Positions 46,410 to 58,734 of a DNA stretch of 64,000 nt are shown piece after piece. Position 1 is the first letter of the stretch. Every line of letters starts with the position of its first letter. The DNA comes from Haplomitrium mnioides. Lineage: Eukaryota; Marchantiophyta; Haplomitriopsida; Calobryales. The notes under the pieces were generated by a model that searched no databases, was not told the DNA's origin, and saw only the letters and a list, made by a program, of their open reading frames with translations. The stretch lies in contig JBNGIS010004247.1 of the NCBI GenBank assembly GCA_049999725.1, positions 180,829 through 244,828 of the forward strand, written 5' to 3'. A program made the position numbers and the translations under genes.

Positions 46410-48042
46410 TTTCGCAGTCTTTCTTTTGACAAAGTTCTATCAGGTGGGGCCGTTCCTATCTCCATTGGCTGGGCGATGTATTTTCTTTGGAGTAATTTAC
46501 TATTCTATTTGTGTGGATCATCTCATCGCGCACATCTTATTGGATCAACTCACCGAAGAGCCAACTATCGGTCTTATCGAAACAGGTGTTGTCTTTGAGC
46601 ACTTATGCAGGTTGTGAAGTTAAGCGAGGCACTCACCGCCATTAGATGGTGGAACTTTCAAACATGAAGGGTCAAGATTCATAACAAACGAGGAGGAAAC
46701 AGTTGAGCTGGAGTATAGATAGTCTTCACGTGATGGAGGAGGGTGGCAGCATGTCGAGGAGGCATGGATGTGTACAAGGGTGTGCGCTGATGGTTGGTCG
46801 ATGATGCAGGTGATGCATTGTGATTAAAATCTTGATCTTGAAGCTGTGAGTGTACTTAACGAAGCGTGGATGTGTACAAAGATGTGCACAGATGCATTGT
46901 TAAGGCCGTTGCAAGTCCAAAGGATGAGAGGTTGATCAGGAGGCGTCGTTGAAAATCTTGTGCAAGGGGATAGTGAGGAACATGGAGCGTGTTCTGTGAT
47001 CTTTTGATTGAAGTGAGTGTACTTGCGCTCGAGGGCCAAATGAGTGGAGGTGGACTGAAGGGGCATCGAGAATCATTGAGCGGGAGGCTCTTGAGGCTCG
47101 AGCGATCCAAGTGAACTCATTATAGAGGGTGGACCAACGTTCAGGGGTGAATCGATACTCGAAGGAGAAGCAAGTGCATTTGGCTTGGACTCGTGAGTCG
47201 TGATTGTAGAGGGGATTGTGCCCTAGTGATATCAAGAGGGTGTTGTTGGTTTGTATTTCAAAGGGAGGCCAAAGGCAGAGGGTGGTTGCGTTAGTGCGTG
47301 CGCACTGCGAAGAAGATCCGGATGAGGTTTCAAGTGGAGTGTATCTAGTAGTTGAGAGGATTGTCTTCCACGGGTGGAAGTTAGTTGAACCTCTTCCAAG
47401 CTTGCGGGAGTGAATCCAAGCCCCTCTACAATAGAGGGTATAAACTAGCAGTGATGTAAGCGTGAGTGGGTGGGCCGAAGTGTGAAGCGATGAAAGGAGA
47501 CTCAGGTGATGTCGGGACTCGCTAGCCGATGGCATTCTGCACTTCTGTTGAGTACATAGTGTAGATTTGTTTATAAGCTTTGTCGTAAAGTTGTGAATAA
47601 GTCTTAAGAGGCGTCGCAAAGTAGATAGAGGGTGCGTTGAGAGTATAGTGAGGGTGCTAGAGTAGTTGGCCTTTGTGTAATTTCTATGTAGAAGTTGTAT
47701 TGAGTTCGTAAGCATAGTCCTGTATATATCTTTTTCCCTTTGAAATGGTGTAGATATGAAGGATTGTAAACAGTTCCGAGCAGGCATGATTGACCGCCAA
47801 AAAGACAAGATCAAAGTGGGTCTGATCTGGGTTTGGGGTTGTGCGCGAGGAGAAAGAGTAAGTTGTGGTTCTTGGTGTGGGTGTTGTGTGATTGCAACAT
47901 CAAGCAACTCACGGGCTTTAGTGCGTGAAAGCGCTAAATCCGGGTCCAAGGCCATCTCATAAAAGGCCCTATTGAATCGTGTCGTTTCCATTCATTTAGA
48001 GTAAACTCCTTCTAAGATAAGGCCGAAGAGAAGGACACGATA
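46410..48042 (+). repeat. gypsy-2 5' LTR, second part
   Basis: Continues the LTR after gypsy-3 and aligns with about 55107-56749. It ends CACGATA (GCGACA in the 3' copy). A 351-codon antisense frame (46936-47991) is open here but broken in the 3' LTR, so it is not annotated as a gene. Confidence 0.88.
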
Positions 48043-48080
48043 TAGTTTTTTGGCGCTAGAAGGAGGGCGAGGGTTGGCGA
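48043..48080 (+). promoter_or_regulatory. gypsy-2 primer-binding region
   Basis: TTTGGCGCTAGAAGGAGGGC starts 6 bases after the LTR end. A TGGCGC start just inside the LTR is common for plant gypsy primer sites. The tRNA is not assigned. Confidence 0.55.
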
Positions 48081-48344
48081 GAACCTGAGTTCAACCCAGA
48101 GCTGATTTAGTTCCTTGGGATGAGTGGCGCCAGAGAGTGGCGGCACTAGGGTTGACAATTGGTACGACATGGAGTTAGTAGATGAGAAACTAGAAGCTTT
48201 GAAGTGCCATTAGGATTTTGGCGCCAGAAGGTTCCCATAAATTGCGGGCGCTGAATTTGGAGTTAAGACAGGAAGCGAGGGAGCAAGACAAGCGTAGAGA
48301 AGGGCATTAACCTGTGGGTAGAGCTGTCCTTGCCTGTTGCTATA

Positions 48345-51300
48345 ATGGCTTATTATGTAACACCCCTAGGACTACGGGGAAGATTCAAGTACAAGCCGTA
48401 CAAGGGGCGACCAAAGGATGATCCCAATGCATGGTTGGACGATCTGGAGAATGCGGTGGAGGCAAATGGAGAAAGTTACCTAGTTGTGCTGAAGGGAGGG
48501 GCATAACCATGGTATAAGGATTTGCCGAATCAGACCAAGAGGGATTGGGAGGCTTTTAAGGTTGTGTCCGTGGCCGAGTTTCAACAGATTGGGGAGGAAA
48601 CCGATGCCTTAATTAAGATGGGACAGCTGCATATGTGGAAAAAAGAATCGGTAAGGAAATTCCTCTAGAGATTCAAGAAAGTAGCATGGAAGTTGAACCC
48701 CCCAGCCACCGATGGAATGCTGACCTTGTGGTTCCTGGTGGCTCTGCCAAAGGAGATAGGGACGTGGGTATGATAGACCGAACCCCAAACCTTAGAAGCG
48801 GGTGTAAGTGCGGTTTAGTCCCACGTGAGAGCCTCTGTCATGAGCTCATGGAGGAAGACACGGGCTAAGTACAAATCAGAGGACTTCTCACATGAGACAA
48901 GCAGTGAAGAGGAGTCACAAGAGCGTTTGGCCTCCACCTCATAAAGTGATGAGGTGTCAGACACCATCAATTTTGATGAGGGTAGGTTGGCCAAAGGGAA
49001 GAAGAAGCGGAGAGAATGGAAGAGAAAGGGTGCCAGAGATTGGAAGGATCAACACACTCACCATCGGGAGGGCAAAAAGAAGTAGCCGAAGACAGTCTCC
49101 GAATAGGAACCCGAACCAGAAACGCTCACGAGAGAGGGTGGGAAATTGAATGTGAAGATAGAGGAGTTGAGCGTGAAGAGGAAAGCTATGAACATACTCC
49201 TCGCAGGAATAAAGCCGGAGAGCAAGCCAAGGCTGAGCAAGCAAGTAGGGGTCTCGTGTGTGAAGTGCAAACGTTATGGCCACTCTCCTCATGAGTGCCA
49301 TGTGGAGGCTGAGGCCATCCACTACATCAAAAAGAAACCCCTCGAATACATGACAGAGGAAGTCAAGTATGTGGTTGAAGGGGGCCCCGAAGACACTATA
49401 CTTGGTCAGCGGTGGACCTCGCACGATTCTGAGCAAACCAGCAAGAGCAGGCGTAGGGCAATCCATCGGTTGGGTGGTTGGTAGGCCTCCTCAAACGACC
49501 ACTATGATATGCTAGAATTGTGGTCAGCCAGGTCACATATCCTGAAACTGCCCAGAGCCGCAGAAGCAAAACAATTGGGCACTCTATGTGCTTTGTTTCC
49601 AATGCAAATCGGAGGGGCATGTAGCGATGAATTGCCTACTCAACAAGAGACTAGAGTTGGGCTCAAATGCAAGGGCAAATCCCCCACCACCTCCACCGGC
49701 GGTGAATATGATCACGTTGGACTGAGAGCCGGAAGTCAAGGGCAAACCAACGGAGGAGGAAGCTGAGTTGCAAGGTTGGGACCCACCTTCATCCGAGGAT
49801 TCCTATCGGGTGATGACATGAGTGGAAGCCCAAAATCGGAAAAAAGAAAAGCATAGGAAGGGGCGTGAAGTTGGAAAGGCGAGGTATCCCAAGTCACCAT
49901 TGGATAGNNNNNNNNNNCATGGACACATGAGAGGAGAGGAATGAGGCCCGTGAAATTTTGAAGGAAGTTTAGAGGCAACAGACCTCAAAAGAACCTCAGA
50001 ATGGCAAGGAAGTGGTGGTGGTTTGGACCGAAGTGGTGAGGTCTATTCTCCACAGCATTCAAGCGGATGTCCAAGATTGCCCAGTCACAGCAATGGTGGG
50101 ACAACTAATCAAGGACAGTCCACTATATAGAGGAAAATTGAGGGAATTGTTGATGAGACCAAAGAGACAGAGGCGCCTACTCCGGGTGGGCACCATAGCT
50201 GATCTGAGTCTGGTCTATGAGTACAAGGGTGCCTCAGAAATTGATATTCAAATCGCGGGTTGTACACTCTTGTTAGTAACGATGGATGGAGGAGGAGGAG
50301 TCAATATCATGATTGAGGAGACCAGACATAAGTTGGGATTCAAGGAACTTCAACCCATCACTCGAATCATGAGGTTGGCTGATGGGTTGCACGTGAAGCC
50401 GCTAGAAGCTCTACTGCGAATACCCATTGTCATCGGGGGCGTGGAATTCCGATTGAACTATCTGATAATGCGGTCGGCGTGGCCTTCTTCTTACCTAGTT
50501 CTTATCAGAAGATTGTGGTTGTATGGCACCTGAGTCTTGCACAATTGGGGAAACTCCACTCTAATGTTCAGGCCGAAAAGGATGGTGGTCCATTATGGGG
50601 CTATACCCCACAAGAGGGAGACGCAACCTGAGGAGGAATATGACAACAAATGGTTGGAAGATGAGGATGAAACGGAGTGCCACTACTGGATCCACTTAAA
50701 CGACAAGGAGGAAGAAAGTCTGGAGGGGGAAGCCAAAATGGAGATTGGTCAAATAGACCTTATGGAGAGCAAGGCAGAAGAACCCGAGTCGGAAGACATA
50801 ATCAGACCATCGGATAAAAGAGAGAAGGTGGACACCAAGCTAGAAGGGGAGTTGAAACTCCGCCACAAAGATAGAAGTAGGACGAAGCTAGCCAATGGAG
50901 GAATGCGTTTGGCAACCCTGGAAGGAGATGAGACACTTAGAAGAAACAAAGTGGGGATAGTGAGAGAAGCGCAACATAAGGAGGTTGTCATATTGGAGGG
51001 CCCAAAATTCCATGTGGGAGTAGAGTTACCAATGGCTGAAGAGAGAGCCTTGGTTTGGACCCTTGCAAACTTCAGCGATGTGTTCGCTTGGAGCCATGAA
51101 CATTTGAAGGGAGTGCAAAGAGAACTTGAAGAGCATTGTATCGACCTGGAACCAGCAGCGGTACTAGTAAGACAATGTCAGTATCAGATAAATCCTAGAT
51201 TCTCTCCGCTAGTAAAAGAAGAGATTGACAAACTATTGGAGGCTGGGTTTATCTACCCTATTCTGAATAGTGAGTGGGTGTCACCATTGGTAGTAGTGTC

Positions 51301-53768
51301 GAAGAAAGTGGGGCTGAACGAAAAGCAGAAGATTTGGGTCTGCATGGATTACCGAAAGCTGAATGGGGCAACCAAGAAGGATCATTACCCGTTGCTGTTT
51401 ATTGATGGAGTGTTGGACCTTGTAGCCGAGCAGCAGATGTATAGCTTTATGAATAGCTACTCAGGATACAACCAAATCTAGATTCGGGAGGAGGATCAAC
51501 TGAAAACAACTTTGACCATTGAGTGGGGAGTGTTCACCTTTCAAAGGATGCCTTTTGGGTCTTGCAATGCGTCTGGCACATTCCAAAGGATAATGATGAA
51601 TATCTTCCACAATTACTTTGAGGAAGTTCTTGGAGATTTTCATTGACAATTTTGTAGTGTACGGGAAGGCATGTGACCATGATCGAGATGTGAGACTCAC
51701 ATTCCAACGTTGTCGGGAGACAAGATTGCAGTTGCATATAGGGAAGTTCTTCTTCGGAGTCAAGGAAGGAGTACTTCTCAGTCACAAGATATCTAGCCGA
51801 GGAATTGAGGTGGACCAAGAGAAGGTCGGTGTCTCGATGAAGGTGTTCTTCTCTACAAATTTGAAGGAGGTAGAAGTGTTCCTAGGTTGTGTGGGCTATT
51901 ATCGGAGATTTATCGGCCAGTTTGCCACGATAGCTATGCCCCTTACACGAATGACTAAGGAGGGAAGTGACTTTGAACCGACTTCAGAGCGGTTGGCAAG
52001 TTTCCATGAGCTGAAGAAGCGGTTGTCAAATGCACCAGTGCTCAAGCCGGAATTCCACGTGATGATCGACGTGTTGGGCTTTTGTATTGGAGCGGTGCTA
52101 AGTCAATTGGATGAGGAAGGACGAGATTATTCATTTATTTTGCAAGTAGGTTGCTGTCCACCATAGAGAAGAATTATTCCGCCACTGATTGAGAGGCATT
52201 AGGAATCATATACGGCCTGAAGAAATTCAAGCACTACCTTCTCTATTATAATGTGATCTTTCACACTGATCACAATGCGCTGAAGTATATGGTAAACAAA
52301 CCTAACTTGACGGGGAGGATTGCAAGGTGGATGCTTCTCTTACAGGAATTCAATTTCAAGGTATGGATTAAGCCAGGAAAGGCACATAGCAATGCCAATT
52401 TCTTCTCTAGAATCGATGGGCCGATCAATGAGAAAATGGGTGAACGATGCTTTTCGAGACGAAGATCTATTCCATGTCCGAGCAGGCAGGCAGAAAAATT
52501 ATGCCGATATTATCGAGTTTCTTCTTTCAGCCTAGGTGCTAAAAGGCAGTATTAAGGAGGAGGCAACAGTCTTCCTCAAGAAAATGAAGTCATATCTTAT
52601 GGTGAAGGGAGTGTTGCACAAACGTGGTCTTGATGGTATGATCAGGAGATGTCTGGAGTGGGACCAAGCCACAAAGGTGATGCAAGCATTGCACGGAAAA
52701 GAAGTGGGAGGCCATTTTGCAGCTGAAACCACAGTGAGTAAAGTATCAGATGCAAGTTACTGGTAGCCGACTCTGCACAAGGATGTGCATTTCTTTGTGA
52801 AGAGATGTGATGCATGTCAAAGAACGGGGAAGCCGGCAACCAACCGACACCACCCGTTAACTCCGATCATTCCATTAGCACCATTCGAAAAATGGGGCAT
52901 AGACTTCATTGGTCTGATAGCACCATCCACTCGAAGGGGGAACCAATATATCCTTTTGGCTATCAATTATACTACCAAATGGGTCGAGGCAAGAGCAACC
53001 TAGAAGGATGATCCAAAAACAATGGCGACCCTCTTGTACGAGCAGATGTTGTGCAGATTTGGAGCACCATTGGAGCTGGTGAGCGACCAGGGTGGGCATT
53101 TTGTCAATCAGGTGATCAAGGATTTGACTAATAGATACCTGATCAAGCATAGATGCATGACAACTTACCACTCGAAGGCCAATGGGCTCATCGAGAGAGC
53201 CAATGGAAATATGGGTAGGATCCTCAGCTGGACTATATCGGAAAATAAGTCTGACTAGGATCTCAAACTGCTCACAACGACTTACGCTTACAACTTGGCT
53301 CACAAGACCACAACGGATCACTGTCCTTTTTTTCTTGTCTTTGGAAAACACTCATTACTACCGATGGAGTTTGAGGTACCAACCAGGAGGGTGCTAGTGA
53401 GAGAGAGGCTGGCAGAGGAATCGAGTAGGAGAGAGCGATTGCACCAGCTGGAGGAGTTGGAGGAGAGTCCAGAGCAAGCACACGACTGAGTGAAGCACTA
53501 GCAAAAGTTGTGGAAAGGGTAGCATGATAAGAGGCTGAAGCCGATGGATGTTCATGAGGGAGATTTGGTGCTGCTGTACGACAACCGATTTGTGCATTTC
53601 CCCAGGAAGCTGCACATGAGATGGATGGGACCTTTTGTTCTTACCAAACTGCACCAAAATGGGTCCGTGGAGATAAAGACCTTGGAGGATGATAAAATCA
53701 CAAATCGAATCCATTGGGATCGCCTGAGGAGGTATATAGTAGAGGAGGAAGATGAAGGAGGCCAATGA
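48345..53768 (+). pseudogene. gypsy-2 gag-pol polyprotein remains
   Basis: Gag starts MAYYVTPLG at 48345, with stops inside the capsid domain. Knuckles: CVKCKRYGHSPHEC (near 49256), a damaged NCGQPGHIS unit (near 49518) and CFQCKSEGHVAMNC (near 49595). A 10-N gap lies at 49908-49917. Protease has MDGGGGVN (near 50285). RT starts about 51040 and has a stop at 51479-51481 and a one-base insertion near 51615. Its active site reads FIDN instead of FIDD (near 51640). RNase H has HTDHNALKYM (near 52255). Integrase shows the zinc-binding pattern ending CDACQ, then GIDFIG, VSDQGGHF and NGLIERANG supplying Asp, Asp and Glu. The C-terminus (53544-53768) ends with WMGPFVLTKLH and no chromodomain. Function as for Ty3/gypsy elements: capsid, protease, RT/RNase H and integrase. 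Confidence 0.9.
49908..49917. other. Assembly gap, 10 N, between gypsy-2 gag and protease
   Basis: Comparison with gypsy-1 near 27355-27480 suggests about 100 bp of an acidic linker is missing, so the gap length is nominal. Confidence 0.75.
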
Positions 53769-53922
53769 TGGCTCAAGAAGAGTTCACAGGTGTGTACAGG
53801 ATAGACGATAAAGAGGGTTGTACCATATGTGAATATGATGTGTTTGAGAAGGAGCAACCGAAGACACCGAGATGAAGGATACTAAGAGAGAGAAGGTTGC
53901 TTCACAATTAGAAGGGGAGTTA

Positions 53923-56749
53923 TGTTAGCCAATGATTTGAGGCACTAATTAAAAATCAAAGAAATCGAAAGCATCATCAGAGAAGTTCTCTGCTTCTAGG
54001 CGTGGAGATACTTTAGAAGCATCGGGGTATCCCAAATCGGTGATAAGGAGAGGGGATTGATTAACTCATTGTTCGGGAGGTCATCGGAAGAGGGAAGATA
54101 GGACCAAGACGAAGGGAGAACAAGACCCTCTCTAGAGCTCTGGTGAAGAGACACGCAAGGAGATTAAGAAGGAATTGATCAAGGAGTTGGAAAGCTCAAA
54201 ATCCATATGAGAAAGATCAAGGGGATTGGAAAACATCAATGACTCGACGTTAGGAGAAAAAAGCTTAAGGTAAGGCAAGGAGCTCCATTGATTATTCCTG
54301 ACTATTGATATAGTGGCAGTGCTTGATAGCGAGAGGAAAGGGGAGGTGCTCCCAACACGACCAACATTGAAGGATCAAAGGGAGAATGAAGAATTCAATG
54401 ACCATCAGAAGGCAGTGACAACACCAGAGGGCTCAAAAGACACACAAATCGATCGGGTGTTAATAGGCTTCATCAAGGTCTGAGTAGATTTTGATCTTCA
54501 GGAGTCTTTCTCCTATCGAAGCTTTGTCGGCAGCATTGAAGTGCTCAAGGCATCAGAGTTGACTGTATCAGATCGGTTCTCTTTCGACGGAGTGGAAGAT
54601 TTAGACTTCCCTTCAGAAAGTGGTATCGAGATGCGTCCATCGGAAGAAGTTAAGTACCAGAGATGATTGCCCTTAGTGCGATGTCGGCCTTTATTTCTAT
54701 CGGAAGAACTCAACTATCAGAGTTAACCATCGGAAGCTACAAAGGATCATCGAGTCTGTCATCACTAATCGGGATTCACCAAGGATAAGTGGGGTCTACA
54801 ATCGACGGTATGAGCTCATTGGGTTTATTTGGTCAGACAGATAATCCTCTTTGGATTAGACCTTGGTTTTGTTCATAGTCGCGCCAAACTTATCTACACT
54901 AGAATATTTTATCGGATTCGGTGAAACTTTGGAGTTGACTCTCGGACGTGGCAGTCCAACTTCCTCTTAGAAGACGGTGGCGAGCGGTGGCCCATTGGAA
55001 AAAGTCAATCATTGGAGTTGACCACCATAAAAGGTCATCGGCGCGGCCGTCCATCAACAAGGTTTACCAATACCTATGGGGTCTAATTGGGCTTATCGGG
55101 TCTTCCATAGTCTTTCTTCTAATGGAGTTCTATCGGTTCAATAGGGTTGGCCAATTATCGGGTCGGGTTGTTCCTATCTCTTTCGGCTGGCCAATCTGTT
55201 TTCTTCGGAGTAACTTACTAGACTATGTGTGCGGATCATCTCATCAGGCAGATCTTATCGAATCAACTCACCAAAGAGTCGACCATCAATCTTTTCGGGA
55301 CACATGTTGTCTTCTGAGCATTTGTGCAGGTTGTGAAGTTAAGTGGGGCACTCACTGCCATCGGATGGTGGAACTTTCAAACATGAAGGGTTGGATTCAT
55401 TGCAAGCGAGGAGGAAACAATTGAGTTGGAGTATAGATAGTCTTCACGTGATGGAGGAGGGGGGCAGCATGTCGAGGAGGCGTGGATGTGTACAAGGGTG
55501 TGCTCTGATGCTTGGTCGATGATGCCGACGACGCATTGGGATTAAAAGCTTGATCTTGAAGTTATGAGTGTACTTAATAAAGCATAGATGTGGACAAGAA
55601 TGTGCGCATATGCATTTTTGAGGCCGCTGCAAGTCCAAAGGTTGAGAGGTTGATCAGGAAGCATCGTTGAAAATCTTATGCAAGGGAATAGCGAGGGATG
55701 GGGAGCATGCTATGTGATCTTTTGATTGAAGTGAGTGTACTTGTGTTCGGGGGCCAAAGGAGTGGAGGTGGATTGGAGGGAAGCCAAGAATCGCTCAGCG
55801 TGAGGCTCGGGCGATCCAAGTGAACTCATTCTAGAGAGTGGACCATCATTAAGAGGTTAGTTGATACTCAAAAGAGAAGCAAGTGCGTTCGTCCCTGGAC
55901 TCGTGAGTCGTGGTTGCACAAGGGATTCCGCTCCAATAACATCAGGAGGGTGTTGCTGGTTCGTATTTCAAAGGGAGGCCAAAGGCAAGGGGTGGCTGTG
56001 CTAGTGCCTGCGCACTATTGAGAAGATCTAGTCGAGGTTTCAGGTGGAGTGTGTCCAGTAGTTGAGAGGATTGTCTTCCAAAGGTGGAAGTTAGTTGAAC
56101 CTCTTCCAATCTTGCAGAAGTGAATCAAAGCCCCTCTACAATGGAGGGTATAAACTAGCGATGATGTGTGCGTGAGTGGGCGGGCCGAAGTGTGAAGCGA
56201 TGCAGGGAGGCTCAGGTGGTGTCAAGACTCGCTGGCTGATGGCGCTTTGCGCTTTTGTTGAGTACATGGTAGATTTGTTTATATGCTTTGTCGTATAGTT
56301 GTGAATAAGTCTTTGAGTTGTCACACAGTAGGTAGAGGGTGCATTGAGAGTATAGTGAGGGTGCTAGAGTAGCTGTCCCTTGTGTAATTTCTATGCAGAA
56401 GTTGCATTGAGTTCGTAGGCATAGTCCTGTATATACCTTTTTCCCTTTGAAATGGTGTATATATGAAGGATTGCAAACAATTCTGAGCAGGCATGAATGA
56501 CCGCCAGAAAGACAAGATCTGAGTGGGTCGAATCTGGGCTTGGGGTTGTGCGTGAGGAGAAAGAGTGGGCTATGGTTCTTGGTGTGGGTGTTGTGTGATT
56601 GAAACGTTAACCAACTCACGGCCGTTAGTGTGTGAAAGCGATAAATCGGGGTCCGGGGCCATCTCATAAAAGGCCATGTTGAACTATGTCATTCCCATTC
56701 CTTCATAGTAAGCTCTTCATGAGCTAAGGCCGAAGAGAAGGGCGCGACA
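53923..56749 (+). repeat. gypsy-2 3' LTR, about 2.83 kb
   Basis: Starts TGTTAGCC two bases after AGAAGGGGAGT and ends GGGCGCGACA. The entire length aligns with the two pieces of the 5' LTR, which proves that gypsy-3 is an insertion. It has many substitutions relative to the 5' copy, so the insertion is not recent. Confidence 0.9.
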
Positions 56750-57250
56750 GGGAGCTGATCTGAATGTGTACCTAGCGAAGGGGCTACCATCTTTAGAGGA
56801 GGATTCAACGGGCAGCAGCCAACCATTCGAGTATAGTGTACAATATTTTTTGTTCCCAAATGTTGTGTGTATGAGTTTTGTTTTTTCGTATTTTGTTCCA
56901 GCAACATTAGGAGATTTCTTTGTTTGTTTTTCTAATAGGAGCAAGGTAGACTAGTAAAGTGGTCTGAGGTGGAAGAGGGGAAGACAACTTTGCAAATTGC
57001 TGATATGGTTAGGAATCTTGCCTAAACTAGATTTTGTGAGTGAGTCATACATATGGGATCCGGGAAAAAATGTTCCTAGCCATGTAGTGTAGGAAATTGT
57101 ACAGCAGTGGGCATTTTGGGTTTTTGTATTTTAAAACTTTTGTGTGAATTCTATGGTATTATTTTGTTGGGAGAACATGGAGGGTCAAGGGAAGATGAAA
57201 GGTTGGGCTGTGAATGTTCATGAGGATACTCACAGTTAAAAGGAGAGCTA
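56750..57250 (+). mobile_element. 3' noncoding tail of another gypsy (gypsy-4)
   Basis: No coding remains. The last 60 bases, ending in ATGAGGATACTCACAGTTAA and then AAGGAGAGCTA, match the tail and purine tract before the gypsy-1 3' LTR (GTGAGGACGCTTCATAGTTA then AAAGGGGAGTCA). The rest of the element must lie further left, displaced by gypsy-2, but I could not find it between 38.6 and 40 kb. Confidence 0.6.
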
Positions 57251-57600
57251 TGTTGGCCGGTTTTTTTTAATTTTTTATGTTTACCCCGGCCTAGTATAGC
57301 ACTTTGAGCCCAAGATTGATCAACCTGGTGCACAAGGGTGGCAAAGAGGGTCAAAGCAATTAAAAGAGTCGTCCAGATTTTGAAGAAAGCATATTTGTTC
57401 AAACCCTAGGAGAGTTTGCTCAACTCGAAGCAAGAAAGAGAAACCACTCAGGAGGTCATCGACAAGATTTGGAGCAAAATGCTTCACTCTTGGCTCGCAA
57501 ATTGCTTGCCATTTGTATTCTTATATGTCTTTTTTCCCTTGTGTAATCTGTCCTATATGCTCCGTTTACTCCATATCTTCGGCGAGTATAGTATAGTATA
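57251..57600 (+). repeat. Start of the gypsy-4 LTR, right end not defined
   Basis: Begins TGTTGGCCGG, like the gypsy-2 LTR (TATCAGCCGG and TGTTAGCC), directly after a purine tract. A GGCCGG/CCGGCC inverted pair lies at 57255-57260 and 57286-57291. No second copy is visible in the window, and similarity to the gypsy-2 LTR is lost after about 15 bases. Confidence 0.5.
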
Positions 57601-58734
57601 ATATTAGTATTTTATTTTATCAATTTATTCTATTGTATTACTTTAGTGTACTCTATTATGTTTTATACTGATTTGTCTATTCTTCTTTGTTCCCATTCTT
57701 TCTTATTTTGCCATATTTCCTTTCTTCCTCTTCCTCCTATCTTGCAGCCAAATCGTAGTTGGAGCACAACTCAACATCGCGCAAGACAGCCTTGAGGAGA
57801 AAATTCAAGAAGGGGTCAGAAATTCAAGACGAAACCACGAGGTGGAGATAGGCAAAGCGCGGATGTGAGGTGCACAATTGAGGAAATGGAGAGAGGGTTA
57901 AGAAGAAAGACTAAGAGGGTGCGAGGATAGAGTGACAAAAAACATTCGACTAATAAGAGAATGATGAGGAGAACTCGACAAGGAGAGGGACCACGTGAGC
58001 CATCCAGAAATTTTCTTGCACATTCCTATTTGTTTTGTTTTACTCAATTCTCACACTTATATACTCTCTTTTGTTTTCCTCTGTTTCTCTGTGCTGTGTA
58101 AATTTAGTATTTCATTATTTTCCCCATTAGTGGAAAAACTGTGAAGGGTGCTCTATTCACTCTGTCTCAGAGGGGTTTTTGATGTTCTTATTTAACTTAT
58201 TTTATATTTTTATCATATTTTTGTTAATTACTATTAACTATTTATATTATATATATTATTAATTATAAGTTATAAATTATTTCTGCTATATTATATTATA
58301 TTATATTGTTAATTTGTTTACTATTTTATATTTGTATATTATTTTATTGTAGTATTGTTGTGGTACATGCATTACACACAGAGAGAGAGCCGTTGCGCTG
58401 TACGTTCCTCCACACAAGAGATAGATCGATTGATTGATAGTGAGGGGTCAAAGGTTCCCCTTATGTATACATCCATGCCCCTCTATATATAGGGGTATAC
58501 TATGTTCTATAACAAGTATTTTATTATTAATGTTTTTAATGTTTTATTGTTTATTACTATTTTATCACTTAAATTTTTATTATTTTCCTAATGTATTTAA
58601 TATTATTTTATTTTGTATTTAATATTATTCTATTATATTTTATTGTTTTATTATATTGTTACTATTTATTACTTAAATTTTTTATTATTTAATTTTGTTT
58701 ATTGCATGAGCGCCGCACACACACATACACGAGA
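57601..58734. other. AT-rich low-complexity region
   Basis: Runs of TATTA, TTATATTATA and similar words dominate (58200-58350 and 58500-58700), with an (AC)n/(CA)n patch at 58714-58728. No coding or RNA gene signal. It may be the interior of the gypsy-4 LTR or an independent insertion that truncated copia-D at about 58735. Confidence 0.45.

Larger units (their letters stand above)
40008..56749 (+). mobile_element. Ty3/gypsy element gypsy-2, 16.7 kb with nested gypsy-3
   Basis: Long LTRs of about 2.8 kb bound a gag-pol in gypsy order. The 5' LTR is 40008-48042 and is interrupted by gypsy-3 (41186-46405); without it the LTR is about 2.8 kb, the same as the 3' copy. The primer-binding region follows the 5' LTR (TTTGGCGCTAGAAGGAGGGC near 48049-48068), and the polypurine tract AGAAGGGGAG precedes the 3' LTR. 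Flanks are TGGAC (left) and GGGAG (right), not a clear duplication. Protein and PPT similarity place it in the same family group as gypsy-1. No chromodomain is seen. Confidence 0.9.

Noticed and set aside
46406-48042. Independent element between gypsy-3 and gypsy-2 gag
   Set aside because: The stretch aligns end to end with the second half of the gypsy-2 3' LTR (about 55107-56749).
57251-58734. Complete LTR of gypsy-4
   Set aside because: Only the left border is supported by a purine tract and TGTTGGCC start. No partner copy or CA end can be identified in the AT-rich stretch.
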